Below, piece after piece: positions 1 through 9,689 of a stretch of DNA of 64,000 bases. Every line of letters begins with the position of its first letter. Within the stretch, counting starts at the first letter, position 1. The stretch is from DSXH01 sp964532065 (GTDB lineage Bacteria > Bacteroidota > Ignavibacteria > Ignavibacteriales > Melioribacteraceae). The stretch is from positions 53,298 to 117,297 of the forward strand of contig CAZHHG010000003.1 of assembly GCA_964532065.1 (NCBI GenBank). Reading direction: 5' to 3'. A program made the position numbers and the translations under genes. The notes beneath the pieces were generated by a model that saw nothing but the letters and a program-made list of their open reading frames with translations, made no database searches and was not told where the DNA came from.

Positions 1-2
1 CC

Positions 3-2057
3 ACGTATACTGCCGCTATGGAACGCTCCAGATTGTATGGCGATAAAGGTTATAAGATGGATTATTATTCCGATTGTTCGCCAATAACATATTCGGGAGA
101 TCAGGCCGGAAGGTTTTATTGTCTCTGGAAAGTGGATCAGGTTGTTGTGATGAATACAGGCGAGTATTTTAAGAAGCCTGTCGTTACATCTTCGTTTCCG
201 GATATGGCAATAATTGAGTATTCTCCATTCAGGGGAATAAAAGTTCAGGAAACATTTTTCGTTTTCAGTTCCTCAATTGCACTGGTAAATCTTCAGATTA
301 TAAATGAGGATAAGATTCCCCATCGTATAGAATTATATCCTGTTCTTGAACTCGGCAACGATTATTTGCTGATAAAAGATTACGATAAAAAAAATAACGC
401 TTACATAACAAATCATTATGAATCGAAATACAGGCTTGTAAGCTCTCTCTATAAAAACGCTCCGTATCCTACCGATACGCGCGATTATTTTACAGCCGGA
501 TTTACACCTTATTCTCATGGTGGCTATAAAGGCGGGATGGAACAGTTTTATATCACAATTAAAACCGACTTTTATGCTAAGGATAGAAACGATTCACTAA
601 ATCATAAGAAAGAGGGCTATGTAAATTTTGTATCTCTTCACGGAAAATTTTCACTTAATCCGGGTGAAGAAATTAATGTCCGCTATTTCCGTGGCTGGCA
701 GGATCGGAACGAGGACATTACTCCGCTCATTGAACAAATCGATAAGCTGAAAAATGATTCACTGCAGAAATATGTTGATGATAACGTTAAACTCTTTTCG
801 GGAATTCCGAAAATAAATTTTGCAAGTGAAGACGAGAAGCTTGTCTATCTGAGCTCGTTTAATCTAGCAAGAGGTTCTTTTTATCCTCCCGCTGAAAAGA
901 CAAATTATAATTTCTATGTGTTCTCACGTCAGCCGCTTTGGGGATGGGGTCACGGCCATCAGGTTCTTCACGAATCTTTAAGTATGCTTGCCTATGCATA
1001 CCTAGATCCTCATTCGGCTCAGGGTTCTCAATATGTTTATATGGAGCAGCAGCGTGGCGACGGTTTAATAGCCTACCGTCACGGACCGCGCGGACTTCAG
1101 GATTATCCTCATTACAGCAAAGTTCTCGGCAGGGATATGTCTACTACCTCGGCCCCGTTCTTCAGCTGGATCAATTGGGAAATCTATAATGTAAGTAAGG
1201 ATAAAAATTTTCTTGAAGACGCCTACCGGAGCGGTGTAAAGTATACAGAATGGTTAATGGAGAACCGCGACCTCGATAAGGACGGAACATTTGAATGGGG
1301 GCCCTACGGTATAATTGAAAATGTTCGTGACTGGTACAATGCCGTATTTCAGGTAAGTGCCGAACGGTACCTCGATGTTGACAAAGAGGATATTTCCGAT
1401 GAACTGGAATGCCTCGACCTTACATTGATGGTGGTAAAAGAGATGCGTTCGCTTTCGGAAATCGCCGAGGAGCTTGGTAGAAAAGATGAATCTGCTGAGT
1501 GGAAAAGAAGAGCGGATGAAATTTCGAAACTGATCAATGTTAGGATGTGGGACGATGAAATGGAATTCTATTTCTCAATTAATAAAGAGGATCATTCATT
1601 CAAGTATCTTACAAGAGATTTAAGGCGCGAAGAGATTATCGGATTTCTTACTCTCTGGGCGGAAGTCGTTCCTGAGGATCGGGTAGATAAACTTATAAAG
1701 AAATTACTGGACCCCTCAAAATTCTGGAGGAAGTACGGAATTCCAACTCTGGCTGCTGATGACGAATGGTATACGCCTTATGTCGATTACTGCTGCAAGT
1801 GGAATGGCCCTGTCTGGCTCCTTTGGAATTATATGGTTCTTGACGGACTGAAAAAGTATGGTTATAATAAGATAGCCGGAGAACTGGCGGATAAAATGAT
1901 GCTTGCCGTTACGACGCAGCTGAAAAAGAATCACAACTTTTGGGAATCCTACAGTCCGGATAACGAAGTACTCAACTCGCCGCCAAATTACATATGGGAT
2001 TCTATTATGGCCAGGGTACTGATTGAAAAATATAATCCCAGACAAAAAGCGCGATGA
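3..2057 (+). CDS. Six-hairpin glycoside hydrolase (MGH1/GH63-like), 5' partial
   Basis: The reading frame is open to the left window edge; the first ATG is at 18, but the codons before it (from base 3) are also sense, so the gene probably begins upstream. The visible 680 or so residues have an N-terminal beta-rich part (to about residue 230), then an alpha/alpha barrel. Family-type motifs are GWGHGHQVLHES (about residue 308) and WNGPVWLLWNY (about residue 595), the latter typical of GH63/GH37/MGH-type glucosidases. The likely role is hydrolysis of an oligosaccharide with inversion. The substrate cannot be read from sequence. No signal peptide can be assessed because the start is missing. The next gene, 45 bases downstream, is another six-hairpin glycosidase, which suggests a joint carbohydrate-degradation operon. 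Confidence 0.8.
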   Translation, partial: TYTAAMERSRLYGDKGYKMDYYSDCSPITYSGDQAGRFYCLWKVDQVVVMNTGEYFKKPVVTSSFPDMAIIEYSPFRGIKVQETFFVFSSSIALVNLQIINEDKIPHRIELYPVLELGNDYLLIKDYDKKNNAYITNHYESKYRLVSSLYKNAPYPTDTRDYFTAGFTPYSHGGYKGGMEQFYITIKTDFYAKDRNDSLNHKKEGYVNFVSLHGKFSLNPGEEINVRYFRGWQDRNEDITPLIEQIDKLKNDSLQKYVDDNVKLFSGIPKINFASEDEKLVYLSSFNLARGSFYPPAEKTNYNFYVFSRQPLWGWGHGHQVLHESLSMLAYAYLDPHSAQGSQYVYMEQQRGDGLIAYRHGPRGLQDYPHYSKVLGRDMSTTSAPFFSWINWEIYNVSKDKNFLEDAYRSGVKYTEWLMENRDLDKDGTFEWGPYGIIENVRDWYNAVFQVSAERYLDVDKEDISDELECLDLTLMVVKEMRSLSEIAEELGRKDESAEWKRRADEISKLINVRMWDDEMEFYFSINKEDHSFKYLTRDLRREEIIGFLTLWAEVVPEDRVDKLIKKLLDPSKFWRKYGIPTLAADDEWYTPYVDYCCKWNGPVWLLWNYMVLDGLKKYGYNKIAGELADKMMLAVTTQLKKNHNFWESYSPDNEVLNSPPNYIWDSIMARVLIEKYNPRQKAR

Positions 2058-2102
2058 TGAAATAAGTTAATCCCGAAAGGATAAAATTTTTATTAACAAA
2101 TT

Positions 2103-4712
2103 ATGATGCAAACAATGAAACTACTAAAACTAACCACGGCATTTATAACACTACTTGCATTAACTGTTTCAGCTCAAACCCCCAGGTTTGAATTAAAAAA
2201 TAACGATATAACTCTCACCCGGGCAGCTCAGCCGCATCAGTACTTTGATAAGATCGGAAGCAAAGCCGCTCTTATGGGATTTGAAAACGGATCATTCGAA
2301 ATGTGGATCTGGCCCTGGAAAGTACTCCGCAATTTCGACCTCCAGTTCTTTGTCGGGACAACAACACAACCGATTCTTTCAAAAGACATACTCCGGGAGA
2401 TTTCAGTTACACCCGAAGCAACTACAATTACTTTTGTATATGAATCTTTTACGGTAAAGGAAATTATTTTTATTCCTCACGACAAACCCGGAGCAGTTAT
2501 TCTTCTGGATGTTTATACAACAACACCGCTTACAATTGTACCCGGATTCATGCCTGTGATGCAGCCGCAGTGGCCCGCCGGAATCGGAGGTCAGTACAGT
2601 TACTGGGACAGCAATATGAAAGCATACATTATTTCAGAATCCCAGAGGCGCGGAATATTTTTATGCGGATCCCCATTAGCGGAGCAGATGGCAGCTCCGC
2701 CGGCGCATATGTTTGCAGATAATCCGATTCAATTCAAATTCACCGTTGAGCCGGATAAATCCAATGAGAACTTTTATCCGATAGTAATAGCGGGAATGCA
2801 CAACCAGCCGCGCGATTCAGTCTTTGCACTTTATAAGGATCTTACGCAAAATGTAGAAAAGTATTACGTCGGTACCTATAACCGCTATAAACAATTGCGT
2901 GAATCTACAATTCAGGTAACTACACCGGATAAAAAACTGAATCTGGCTTTCGAATTCGGAAAGGTAGCATTAAGTAATTTAATGGTGGAAAATCCGGTTC
3001 TGGGAAAGGGATTGGTTGCCGGTTACGGATTGAGCGGTGGAGGCGGGCGTCCCGGTTTTGCATGGTACTTCGGCGGCGATGCGTTTATAAATTCCCTCGC
3101 AATTAATAGTTATAGCGATTATAAGACTGTTAAGGACGCTCTTTTGTTCACACAAAAGTGGCAGCGGCAGGATAACTTCCCGATCAGAAAAAAAACGAAG
3201 GATGAAAAAAATGCGGATATCGGAAAGATGGCTCACGAACTCTCTCAAAGCGACGGACTGATTGACTGGTGGAATGATTATCACTACGGTTATAATCACG
3301 CCGATACTACTCCCTGGTATCTTGTTGCTATGGGGGACTATTTTAGAAAGACAGCCGACATAGACTTTATCAAAAAAAGCTGGAAGTCGATTGTTCAGGC
3401 ATACAAATGGTGTATTACAAAAGACAGCAACGGTGACGGGTTGATGGATCTTAAGGGTGCCGGGCTCGGTGTGCTCGAATTCGGCGCGCTCGTCAGAATA
3501 AATAATGATATGTATACTCAGGGGTTATGGACTCAGGGAATAAAAGAGATTAATCTGATGGCAAAACTGGTTGGCGATAAAGATATTGAAAAATCCTCCG
3601 CCGATCTTCTGCCGCGTGCAATATCGGCTCTTGAAAAATTATTCTGGATGGAGGATCTCGGATATTACAGCTTCGGTGCAAGCGACGACGGTAATCAGGT
3701 GCGCGACAAAAATATCTTCCCGACCTCAATACTGTCCTTCGATCTTCTCGATAAATCGCGTGCGTCCAGATCGGTGGAAAAATTCAACGAAAGCGATATG
3801 ATTACTGATTGGGGTGTGCGAAACCTGTCGAATAAATCTAGCCTTTATGAACCGACAAATTATAATTACGGAACCGTATGGGGTTTCAATTCAATTTTTG
3901 CAAATGCGAGCCAGTATAAATATCATTATAATCTTTCAGCATACTCGCTCCTAATGAATACAATACAGCATGCTTTCGATTACGGACTCGGTATTTTTCC
4001 TGAAGTATTCTCGGGAGATATTAACACAAAACTAGGAGAAGCATACCATAACCAGGGCTTTTGTACAAGCGGTTATATCTTCCCGATGATGACGGGCATG
4101 CTGGGTTTGAATGTAAATGCGATTGATAACACACTCACTTTTGCACCGAAACTTCCGATGCAATGGGAATCTCTCGATATCAAAAATATAAAGGTCGGAA
4201 AGTCTAACCTGAATCTTTCAAATAAATTGAAGAACGGGGAATGGAAACTGAATATAGAAAAAACAGGTGAAGGGGAGATTAACTTTTATTTCAGGCCTGA
4301 TCTTTTTGTCGGATCGGAAATTAAGTCGGTTACTATCGACGGCAACCCGCTGGAATTTAAATCTGTACTGGAAATGCCGGCTGTTCAACTAAATGCTGAT
4401 TTTAAGATCAATGGAAAACATGAAGTAGTTGTTAAATATAAACCTTCGGTCGAAATCTATCTTCTTCCGCAATCCACTCCGATCGGGGCGACTAATGAAG
4501 GTTTGAAAGTGATATCTCAGAAATTTCTGGACGGAAAACTTTACATTGAATTAGAGGGCTTACCCGGTGTTGAATATCAACTTGGTATAATCAATGAGGA
4601 TCTTGCGGAATCAATTGAGGGAGCAGTGGAAAACGACGGTAAATTACTAATTTTGATACCCGGTAACGGCAAAAACTTTGTTAAGCATCAGCTGGTTATT
4701 AAAATAAAGTAA
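2103..4712 (+). CDS. Secreted six-hairpin glycosidase (amylo-alpha-1,6-glucosidase-like)
   Basis: The protein has 869 residues with an N-terminal signal peptide ending near VSAQ (about residue 24), so it is exported. The middle (about residues 290-650) is an alpha/alpha six-hairpin domain with GFAWYFGGDAFI (about residue 322) and DWWNDYHYGYNHADTTPWY (about residue 389), which resemble the catalytic domain of glycogen-debranching-type glucosidases. A beta-rich C-terminal domain follows. The start could be ATG 2103 or ATG 2115; neither has a strong ribosome-binding site, and the second gives the cleaner signal peptide. It lies directly after another glycosidase on the same strand. Periplasmic or surface hydrolysis of a glucan or oligosaccharide is inferred; linkage specificity is unknown. 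Confidence 0.8.
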   Translation: MMQTMKLLKLTTAFITLLALTVSAQTPRFELKNNDITLTRAAQPHQYFDKIGSKAALMGFENGSFEMWIWPWKVLRNFDLQFFVGTTTQPILSKDILREISVTPEATTITFVYESFTVKEIIFIPHDKPGAVILLDVYTTTPLTIVPGFMPVMQPQWPAGIGGQYSYWDSNMKAYIISESQRRGIFLCGSPLAEQMAAPPAHMFADNPIQFKFTVEPDKSNENFYPIVIAGMHNQPRDSVFALYKDLTQNVEKYYVGTYNRYKQLRESTIQVTTPDKKLNLAFEFGKVALSNLMVENPVLGKGLVAGYGLSGGGGRPGFAWYFGGDAFINSLAINSYSDYKTVKDALLFTQKWQRQDNFPIRKKTKDEKNADIGKMAHELSQSDGLIDWWNDYHYGYNHADTTPWYLVAMGDYFRKTADIDFIKKSWKSIVQAYKWCITKDSNGDGLMDLKGAGLGVLEFGALVRINNDMYTQGLWTQGIKEINLMAKLVGDKDIEKSSADLLPRAISALEKLFWMEDLGYYSFGASDDGNQVRDKNIFPTSILSFDLLDKSRASRSVEKFNESDMITDWGVRNLSNKSSLYEPTNYNYGTVWGFNSIFANASQYKYHYNLSAYSLLMNTIQHAFDYGLGIFPEVFSGDINTKLGEAYHNQGFCTSGYIFPMMTGMLGLNVNAIDNTLTFAPKLPMQWESLDIKNIKVGKSNLNLSNKLKNGEWKLNIEKTGEGEINFYFRPDLFVGSEIKSVTIDGNPLEFKSVLEMPAVQLNADFKINGKHEVVVKYKPSVEIYLLPQSTPIGATNEGLKVISQKFLDGKLYIELEGLPGVEYQLGIINEDLAESIEGAVENDGKLLILIPGNGKNFVKHQLVIKIK

Positions 4713-4745
4713 TTGAGAATATATTATTGAACAAGGGAGATTAAA

Positions 4746-6029
4746 ATGAATTTTAAAAAAGTTGCAGTAATAATCCTCGCCGGATTATTTCTCTTTTCAT
4801 GTACCAAACCGGTTCCAGAAAAATCCGAACAGAAAAAAATGGAATTGAAATCCGCTCGCGACTTCAATTATAAAATGGAGATTGAAGAAAAACTTCTGCG
4901 GGTTAATACTTTTCTTAATGAGAATAAGCTCGACGGCATTCTGCTTACACAGGTCCGCAATGTTTACTGGATTACGGCCGGGCTTTCAAATAATCAGATT
5001 GTTTTAAATAAAGATGTCGGCGCAGCGTCGCTGCTGATAACAAAAGACGGAGGCAAATACCTTCTCTGCAGCGGGGCGGAAGCGCAGCGCATGATGGATG
5101 AAGCACTTAAGGAGCTTGGATATAAACTGATTAGATATAACTGGTACGAAGCAAATCCTGTTAAAGATGTACGCGGTGAACTTATTAAACAATTCGGGAA
5201 AATAGGGAGCGACACAGACTATCCCGGTACGGTTAACATTGCTGATAAATTTAAACCGCTGCGCTATTCAATGAACAGTTACGAACTGGTCAGATATTCT
5301 TATGTAGCACGACAATCAACAGAAGCTGTAGCTGAAGTCTGCAGGAAAATAAAGCCCGGCATGAACGAATTCGAGATTGAAACTATTACTGCGAATGCTC
5401 TTAGAGACAGGCAGATTCTACCAACGGTTCTCCTCACTGCTGTAGACGAAAGGATTTATAAATACAGGCATGCGCTCCCCGGAGGAGCGGTGCTTCAGAA
5501 ATATGCGATGATCAATATCTGTGCTGAGAAATGGGGAATGCCAATTGCAGTTACAAGGTTCGTTCATTTCGGTCCTCTCCCGGAGGATCTTAAAACTAAA
5601 CTAGAAAAAACAGCTGTTGTTAATGCCCGCTATCAGGAGTTTACCCGACCCGGAATTCCGGCTTCGGAAATATTTGAGAGGATGAAAGAATGGTATGCTT
5701 CAGTTGGATATGAAAACGAGTGGATGCTTCATCATCAGGGCGGTGCAATCGGTTACGACGATCGCGAATGGGTAATTTATCCCGGAATAAAAGATGTGGT
5801 TCTGGAGAACCAGGCATTTGCATGGAATCCTACAATTACCGGAGCTAAAGTTGAAGAGACTATTATTGTGAACAGTGACGGTTACGAGGTATTTACAACA
5901 TCTTCAAACTGGCCTATGATTATTGTTAACCTGAACGGGAAAAAATATCCGCAGCCGTCAATACTGATCAGAGACAATGAAAGCTACGGATTAGTACATA
6001 CGGAAGATTATGAGATAGATGTTAAGTAG
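4746..6029 (+). CDS. M24-family (aminopeptidase P/creatinase fold) lipoprotein with degenerate metal site
   Basis: The 427-residue protein starts with a lipoprotein signal ending in LFSC (Cys19), so it should be membrane-anchored outside the cytoplasm. Residues about 45-180 look like a creatinase/prolidase N-terminal domain and 190-400 like the M24 pita-bread domain. Aligning by eye to the M24 pattern, the first Asp ligand is Asn257, the second falls at Ala268 (in PIAVTR), the His is kept (His329 or His330), the first Glu is Asn361 (WNP) and the last Glu is kept (Glu370/371). Most of the dinuclear metal site is therefore lost. The family also contains creatinase, which works without metal, so a non-peptidase function or a pseudoenzyme is possible. 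A good ribosome-binding site (AAGGGAG) precedes the start. Downstream genes converge on it. Confidence 0.78.
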   Translation: MNFKKVAVIILAGLFLFSCTKPVPEKSEQKKMELKSARDFNYKMEIEEKLLRVNTFLNENKLDGILLTQVRNVYWITAGLSNNQIVLNKDVGAASLLITKDGGKYLLCSGAEAQRMMDEALKELGYKLIRYNWYEANPVKDVRGELIKQFGKIGSDTDYPGTVNIADKFKPLRYSMNSYELVRYSYVARQSTEAVAEVCRKIKPGMNEFEIETITANALRDRQILPTVLLTAVDERIYKYRHALPGGAVLQKYAMINICAEKWGMPIAVTRFVHFGPLPEDLKTKLEKTAVVNARYQEFTRPGIPASEIFERMKEWYASVGYENEWMLHHQGGAIGYDDREWVIYPGIKDVVLENQAFAWNPTITGAKVEETIIVNSDGYEVFTTSSNWPMIIVNLNGKKYPQPSILIRDNESYGLVHTEDYEIDVK

Positions 6030-6066
6030 TATCTGATAATATTTCAGTTATTAATCACAATTATTT

Positions 6067-7062
6067 TTAGAAGAGGTTTTTTATCAGCCAGCTTTTTAGA
6101 GGTTCATTGATTTGATATTCTTCAATCCAATGGGGATTTTCTTTGAAAAAATTCTCGTAGATCAGAATCCTGACGTCACCAATCCGCCCGATTCTTTTTT
6201 CTGCGGGAATCAATTTATGCTGCTGAATCGGATAAGCGTAGGCATTGCTGAACCATTGAATATTTTCCAATTCAATTTTAGAACATATTACAGCGCTTAA
6301 TATTGCCTGGTGAAGAAATATCTGATGTTTTATATCAGAACAGTAGTTTCTCTGAAATTCTTCATCACGCACCAGTTTTGTGAACACACGCTCCCAATCA
6401 GCGAAAATTCCCGATTCCGGATTTACGGAGATGACCTGACAGTTAATATAAAACCGGATTCGTTTGCTTTCCACCAACGATTCTACTATTGGCACCCGAT
6501 CGGCATCAATTTTTAATTCACTGTAAATTCTTTTCCAGAAACCATCAACCGGACTTTCTTCTAACTGACCAATATTATTCAGAAGAAAAACAGGCCGCAT
6601 AGCCGCTGCCATATTTGTGTTAAGTTCCAGCTCGCCCGGTTCGGAAAATACAAGACATTCATTATCAAGCCACACAAGACTGCAATTCTGATTTTTTAGA
6701 ATTTTTTCAACCTGAGCCGTGGCGTATACTTTTTTGGAAAACAAATAATCTGAAGCAGCGGAATCGATCTGACTCGGGAGAAATTCAACTTCGTAGCCCG
6801 ACAACTTGTATATATGTTTAGCCGCTTGTTTATCGTAAACTATAAATATTTTACTCTTATTATATTTTCCCCCGTTTTCTCTTATACTCTTTATTAATAA
6901 TTCAGAAGTCTGTATATCATTTTGATCTGAAACGGATAGAACAAAAACCAGCTTTGAAAAATTAGATGTTCCGCCGAATGTTTCTCCCGGGGATGAAAAA
7001 AATATAATTATAAATATCAGGGAGTAAATCGATATCGATCCATATATTAGTCTCATGTTCAA
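6067..7062 (-). CDS. Secreted or membrane-anchored glycosyltransferase-like hypothetical protein
   Basis: The 331-residue protein begins with one hydrophobic segment (about residues 8-24). The rest has the alternating beta/alpha pattern of a nucleotide-sugar transferase fold, with KIFIVYD (about residue 71) and SLVWLDNECLVF (about residue 128), where a D-x-E-type motif could bind metal. No family is recognised with certainty. It is convergent with the M24 gene and followed on its 5' side by an MBL-fold gene 40 bases away. Having a glycosyltransferase-like domain behind an export signal is unusual, so the hydrophobic segment may be a membrane anchor instead. Confidence 0.6.
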   Translation of the reverse strand: MNMRLIYGSISIYSLIFIIIFFSSPGETFGGTSNFSKLVFVLSVSDQNDIQTSELLIKSIRENGGKYNKSKIFIVYDKQAAKHIYKLSGYEVEFLPSQIDSAASDYLFSKKVYATAQVEKILKNQNCSLVWLDNECLVFSEPGELELNTNMAAAMRPVFLLNNIGQLEESPVDGFWKRIYSELKIDADRVPIVESLVESKRIRFYINCQVISVNPESGIFADWERVFTKLVRDEEFQRNYCSDIKHQIFLHQAILSAVICSKIELENIQWFSNAYAYPIQQHKLIPAEKRIGRIGDVRILIYENFFKENPHWIEEYQINEPLKSWLIKNLF

Positions 7063-7102
7063 TCCGTATTCACAACCAATATTATTTATTAGTTATATAG
7101 CA

Positions 7103-7882
7103 TTAAAATTCTATTCTTCTTCCTGTCCCCAATTCGACAAAATTGGCTCCGTATGCTTCTCTGAACATTTGGATCTGCGTCTCGCCGGTGCAATGTGAAG
7201 CTCCGCACTTTTTTACTCCAAGCTTCTTGAACTGTTCGATGATTTCTTTGACCGAAGATGATGAGTACTGGCCGAGATGAAATCCTCCGATTACCATATA
7301 AATATCTTTATCCAGTATCTCCTTAGCCTTATTAAGAATGCTTACAATCCCGGGGTGAGAACATCCGGTAATAATTATTAATCCTTTATCGGTGTCAAGA
7401 ATCATCGACTGTTCTTTAAACTCCTCGCCCATTTCGCCGGTTAAATAAATTCCTTTGCATAATTCAAGTGATGATTTAACCCGAATTAATTCGCCGTTCC
7501 TTTCTTTTACCCGGTTTTCAAATTTCGTGGTGAAGGAGGCCGGTACATAAACTTTAAGGTTGTCCTTTGCATTTAGAATATAATTCAATGCCGCAATATG
7601 ATCTCCGTGTTCGTGGGAGAAAACAACCGAATTGATATCACCTAAGTCAACATCCAGAGCTGTTACGTTAGATGCAAAAACAAGTTCATCTCCGCCGGCA
7701 TCAAATAAAATCCTATTGCCGTTGAAATCAACAAGACAGGAAAGTCCCCAGCCGCTTTTTGTTTCGGGATTGAAAACGTAATTGTCGAATAAAACTGTGA
7801 TGCTGTTCGGCTTGCTCTGGGCTTTTGAAGCTACTGTGAGCAAAAGCGGAGTTAGGAGTACCATTGCAAGAAATGTTTTCAT
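7103..7882 (-). CDS. Secreted MBL-fold metallohydrolase
   Basis: The protein has 259 residues with a signal peptide (to about residue 22, SKAQS). The metallo-beta-lactamase signature SHEHGDH lies at residues 89-95 (His90, His92, Asp94, His95), with further likely ligands in TGCSHPG and in GGFHLG near residue 202. The overall arrangement resembles the MBL proteins annotated as dihydropteridine/beta-RFAP-synthase-like hydrolases. The AAAGGATAATAAT stretch before the ATG is a reasonable ribosome-binding site. Substrate is unknown. The secreted location makes a role in pterin or cofactor synthesis unlikely for this copy. Confidence 0.8.
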   Translation of the reverse strand: MKTFLAMVLLTPLLLTVASKAQSKPNSITVLFDNYVFNPETKSGWGLSCLVDFNGNRILFDAGGDELVFASNVTALDVDLGDINSVVFSHEHGDHIAALNYILNAKDNLKVYVPASFTTKFENRVKERNGELIRVKSSLELCKGIYLTGEMGEEFKEQSMILDTDKGLIIITGCSHPGIVSILNKAKEILDKDIYMVIGGFHLGQYSSSSVKEIIEQFKKLGVKKCGASHCTGETQIQMFREAYGANFVELGTGRRIEF

Positions 7883-7968
7883 ATTATTATCCTTTAATAA
7901 TCCTGATAGATTTCCCCTTTCGAAAAATTATTAGTAATTAAGAACAAAGTTTGATCCCAATAAAATAT

Positions 7969-8436
7969 TTATTTGGCAAAAGAAAAGTGCATCTGGCATA
8001 TGAGCCAGTTGTCATTTCTCTTTTCCAGAACTCCGGTCCATCTGACATTTATCCAATTTGCCGGTTTTCCGTCCCATTCGCCGAAATCATCCAGCAGGCA
8101 TGAAAACCATGCCACTGTTCCGCTTTCGGATATATTGATACGCAAATTTTTAATTGTAAAATCGATCGACCTGAATCTAGGGTTCATAAAAAATCGATCG
8201 ACCTGCTTTTCAAAATTTTTGTAACCATAGATGGTACCGGCCGAATCCGGGTGGAATATAAAAAATGTGGAATCAGGAAGAACCGATTTAAGGACTACAT
8301 CTTTTTTCTTTTCGGGGATCGCCCACCCGATGTGTTTATATATTGCGTCAATTATTTCTTTCTCGGGATTTATGTTCTTCTCAATGTTCTGACAAGAGTA
8401 GAGAAGAATTATTGCAAGTACAAATAATTTTTTCAT
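7969..8436 (-). CDS. NTF2-like (SnoaL/DUF4440-type) lipoprotein
   Basis: The 155-residue protein carries a short lipoprotein signal ending in LYSC (Cys15). The remainder has the alternating pattern of a small alpha+beta cone: an N-terminal helix (about residues 24-50), VDRFFMNPRFR, WFSCLLDDFGEW and a terminal WLICQMHFSF strand, as in the DUF4440/SnoaL-like family. Catalytic function is not predictable. Its ATG overlaps the stop of the PD40 gene in the ATGA arrangement (8433-8436), so the two are translationally coupled. Confidence 0.7.
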   Translation of the reverse strand: MKKLFVLAIILLYSCQNIEKNINPEKEIIDAIYKHIGWAIPEKKKDVVLKSVLPDSTFFIFHPDSAGTIYGYKNFEKQVDRFFMNPRFRSIDFTIKNLRINISESGTVAWFSCLLDDFGEWDGKPANWINVRWTGVLEKRNDNWLICQMHFSFAK

Positions 8437-9455
8437 TTCCAGCCGTCCGGTTTTAACTTGTTAATAAATCCGCTGCTGATCCAGAAAATATCAGAGTTTC
8501 CGTTCTGCGGGCTGCTGTGGATTTTTTTCATTTTATCATAAGTCAAAGAGATTTTCCCGGATTCCAAATCATTGTCTAACCGTACTGACATAAAGAAGAA
8601 ATACTCTCCATCGGGTGAGACGTATGGACTCCATTCCTGACTTTGCTGAGTATTTATCTTATCGCCAAGATTTACGGGTTCGCTCCAACTATCATCCGGA
8701 GTCCTGTATACTATATAATAGTCGGTGCCGCCTCTACTGTCGGCTCTTCCAAAAACCGGTACGATTATAAAGCTCTCATCCGGCGAAATAAATGCGTTGT
8801 ACTGTGATTGTCCGCAGTTGATTTTTTCGTTAAGTTTTTCGGGCTCTGTATACTTACCGTTTACAAACCTGGAGCGATAGATATAATTTTTACGGGTCTG
8901 TTTTTCTTCTCTTGTAAAATACAAGGTCCCGTCGTTTGTAATAGATGGAAAGTATTCTCCGGCTTCAGTATTAACCGGTGGCCCCAGGTTATATGGTTCG
9001 GCCCACATATCACCTTGTCGCTCAGCCACCCAGATATCCTGATCGTTTGTGGTTTCTCCTTTAGATATATCCGGACGGTTTGAAAGAAAAAATAATTTTT
9101 GTCCGTCGGGCGATAAAGCCGGCTCAAGATTTATATATCTGGGATCCGAAGCAAAAGGCAATGGCTCCGGCACCGTCCATCTCCCGTTAATTAATCTTGT
9201 TACAAAAATTGCGCTGTAATTGTAGTTCCCGGCAGCCGAACAGAAATAAATCTCTTTTCCGTCCGGGGTAATAGCAATATCACGGTTATGCATTCCGTCG
9301 GAAACGATTCCGGCGGCAAAGATTTCCGGATTTTCACCGGGAGGATTCTGGCCTAAATATTTACCGGTAAGCTCCGGAAATTTTGTTTGATTGGTCTGAG
9401 CTATTAGAGAAGAAAATAAGCTGATTAATAAAAATATCGGAAATATTAATCTCAT
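8433..9455 (-). CDS. Secreted PD40/TolB-like beta-propeller protein
   Basis: The 340-residue protein has a signal peptide ending near SLIAQ (about residue 20). It contains repeated PD40 motifs of the form SPDG-x-x-hhF, for example LSPDGQKLFFLSNRP, ISPDESFIIVPVF and VSPDGEYFFFMS, which form a six- or seven-bladed propeller. Such proteins usually bind peptide or carbohydrate at the cell surface or periplasm. It is the first gene of the pair with the NTF2-like lipoprotein. A G-rich stretch (GGGGGCGGGACT) just before the ATG may serve as the ribosome-binding site. Confidence 0.75.
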   Translation of the reverse strand: MRLIFPIFLLISLFSSLIAQTNQTKFPELTGKYLGQNPPGENPEIFAAGIVSDGMHNRDIAITPDGKEIYFCSAAGNYNYSAIFVTRLINGRWTVPEPLPFASDPRYINLEPALSPDGQKLFFLSNRPDISKGETTNDQDIWVAERQGDMWAEPYNLGPPVNTEAGEYFPSITNDGTLYFTREEKQTRKNYIYRSRFVNGKYTEPEKLNEKINCGQSQYNAFISPDESFIIVPVFGRADSRGGTDYYIVYRTPDDSWSEPVNLGDKINTQQSQEWSPYVSPDGEYFFFMSVRLDNDLESGKISLTYDKMKKIHSSPQNGNSDIFWISSGFINKLKPDGWK

Positions 9456-9689
9456 AGTCCCGCCCCCGATTTTTGACGGATGTTACAATACATATATTTA
9501 TTACTTAAGTAAAGGTAAAATAATAGGGTGTTGGGATTTCATAATTTCTATTTGTTAAATGGAACTCGAGATATTTTTTAACAAGTGTTTTTTTATTAAC
9601 ACAGAGATGTTATTTTGAATAAAATAATATTCCAATTTATTTCATATAATTTTACCTGGATATTCTGAAACTCTAACCGGAGAATCTTA

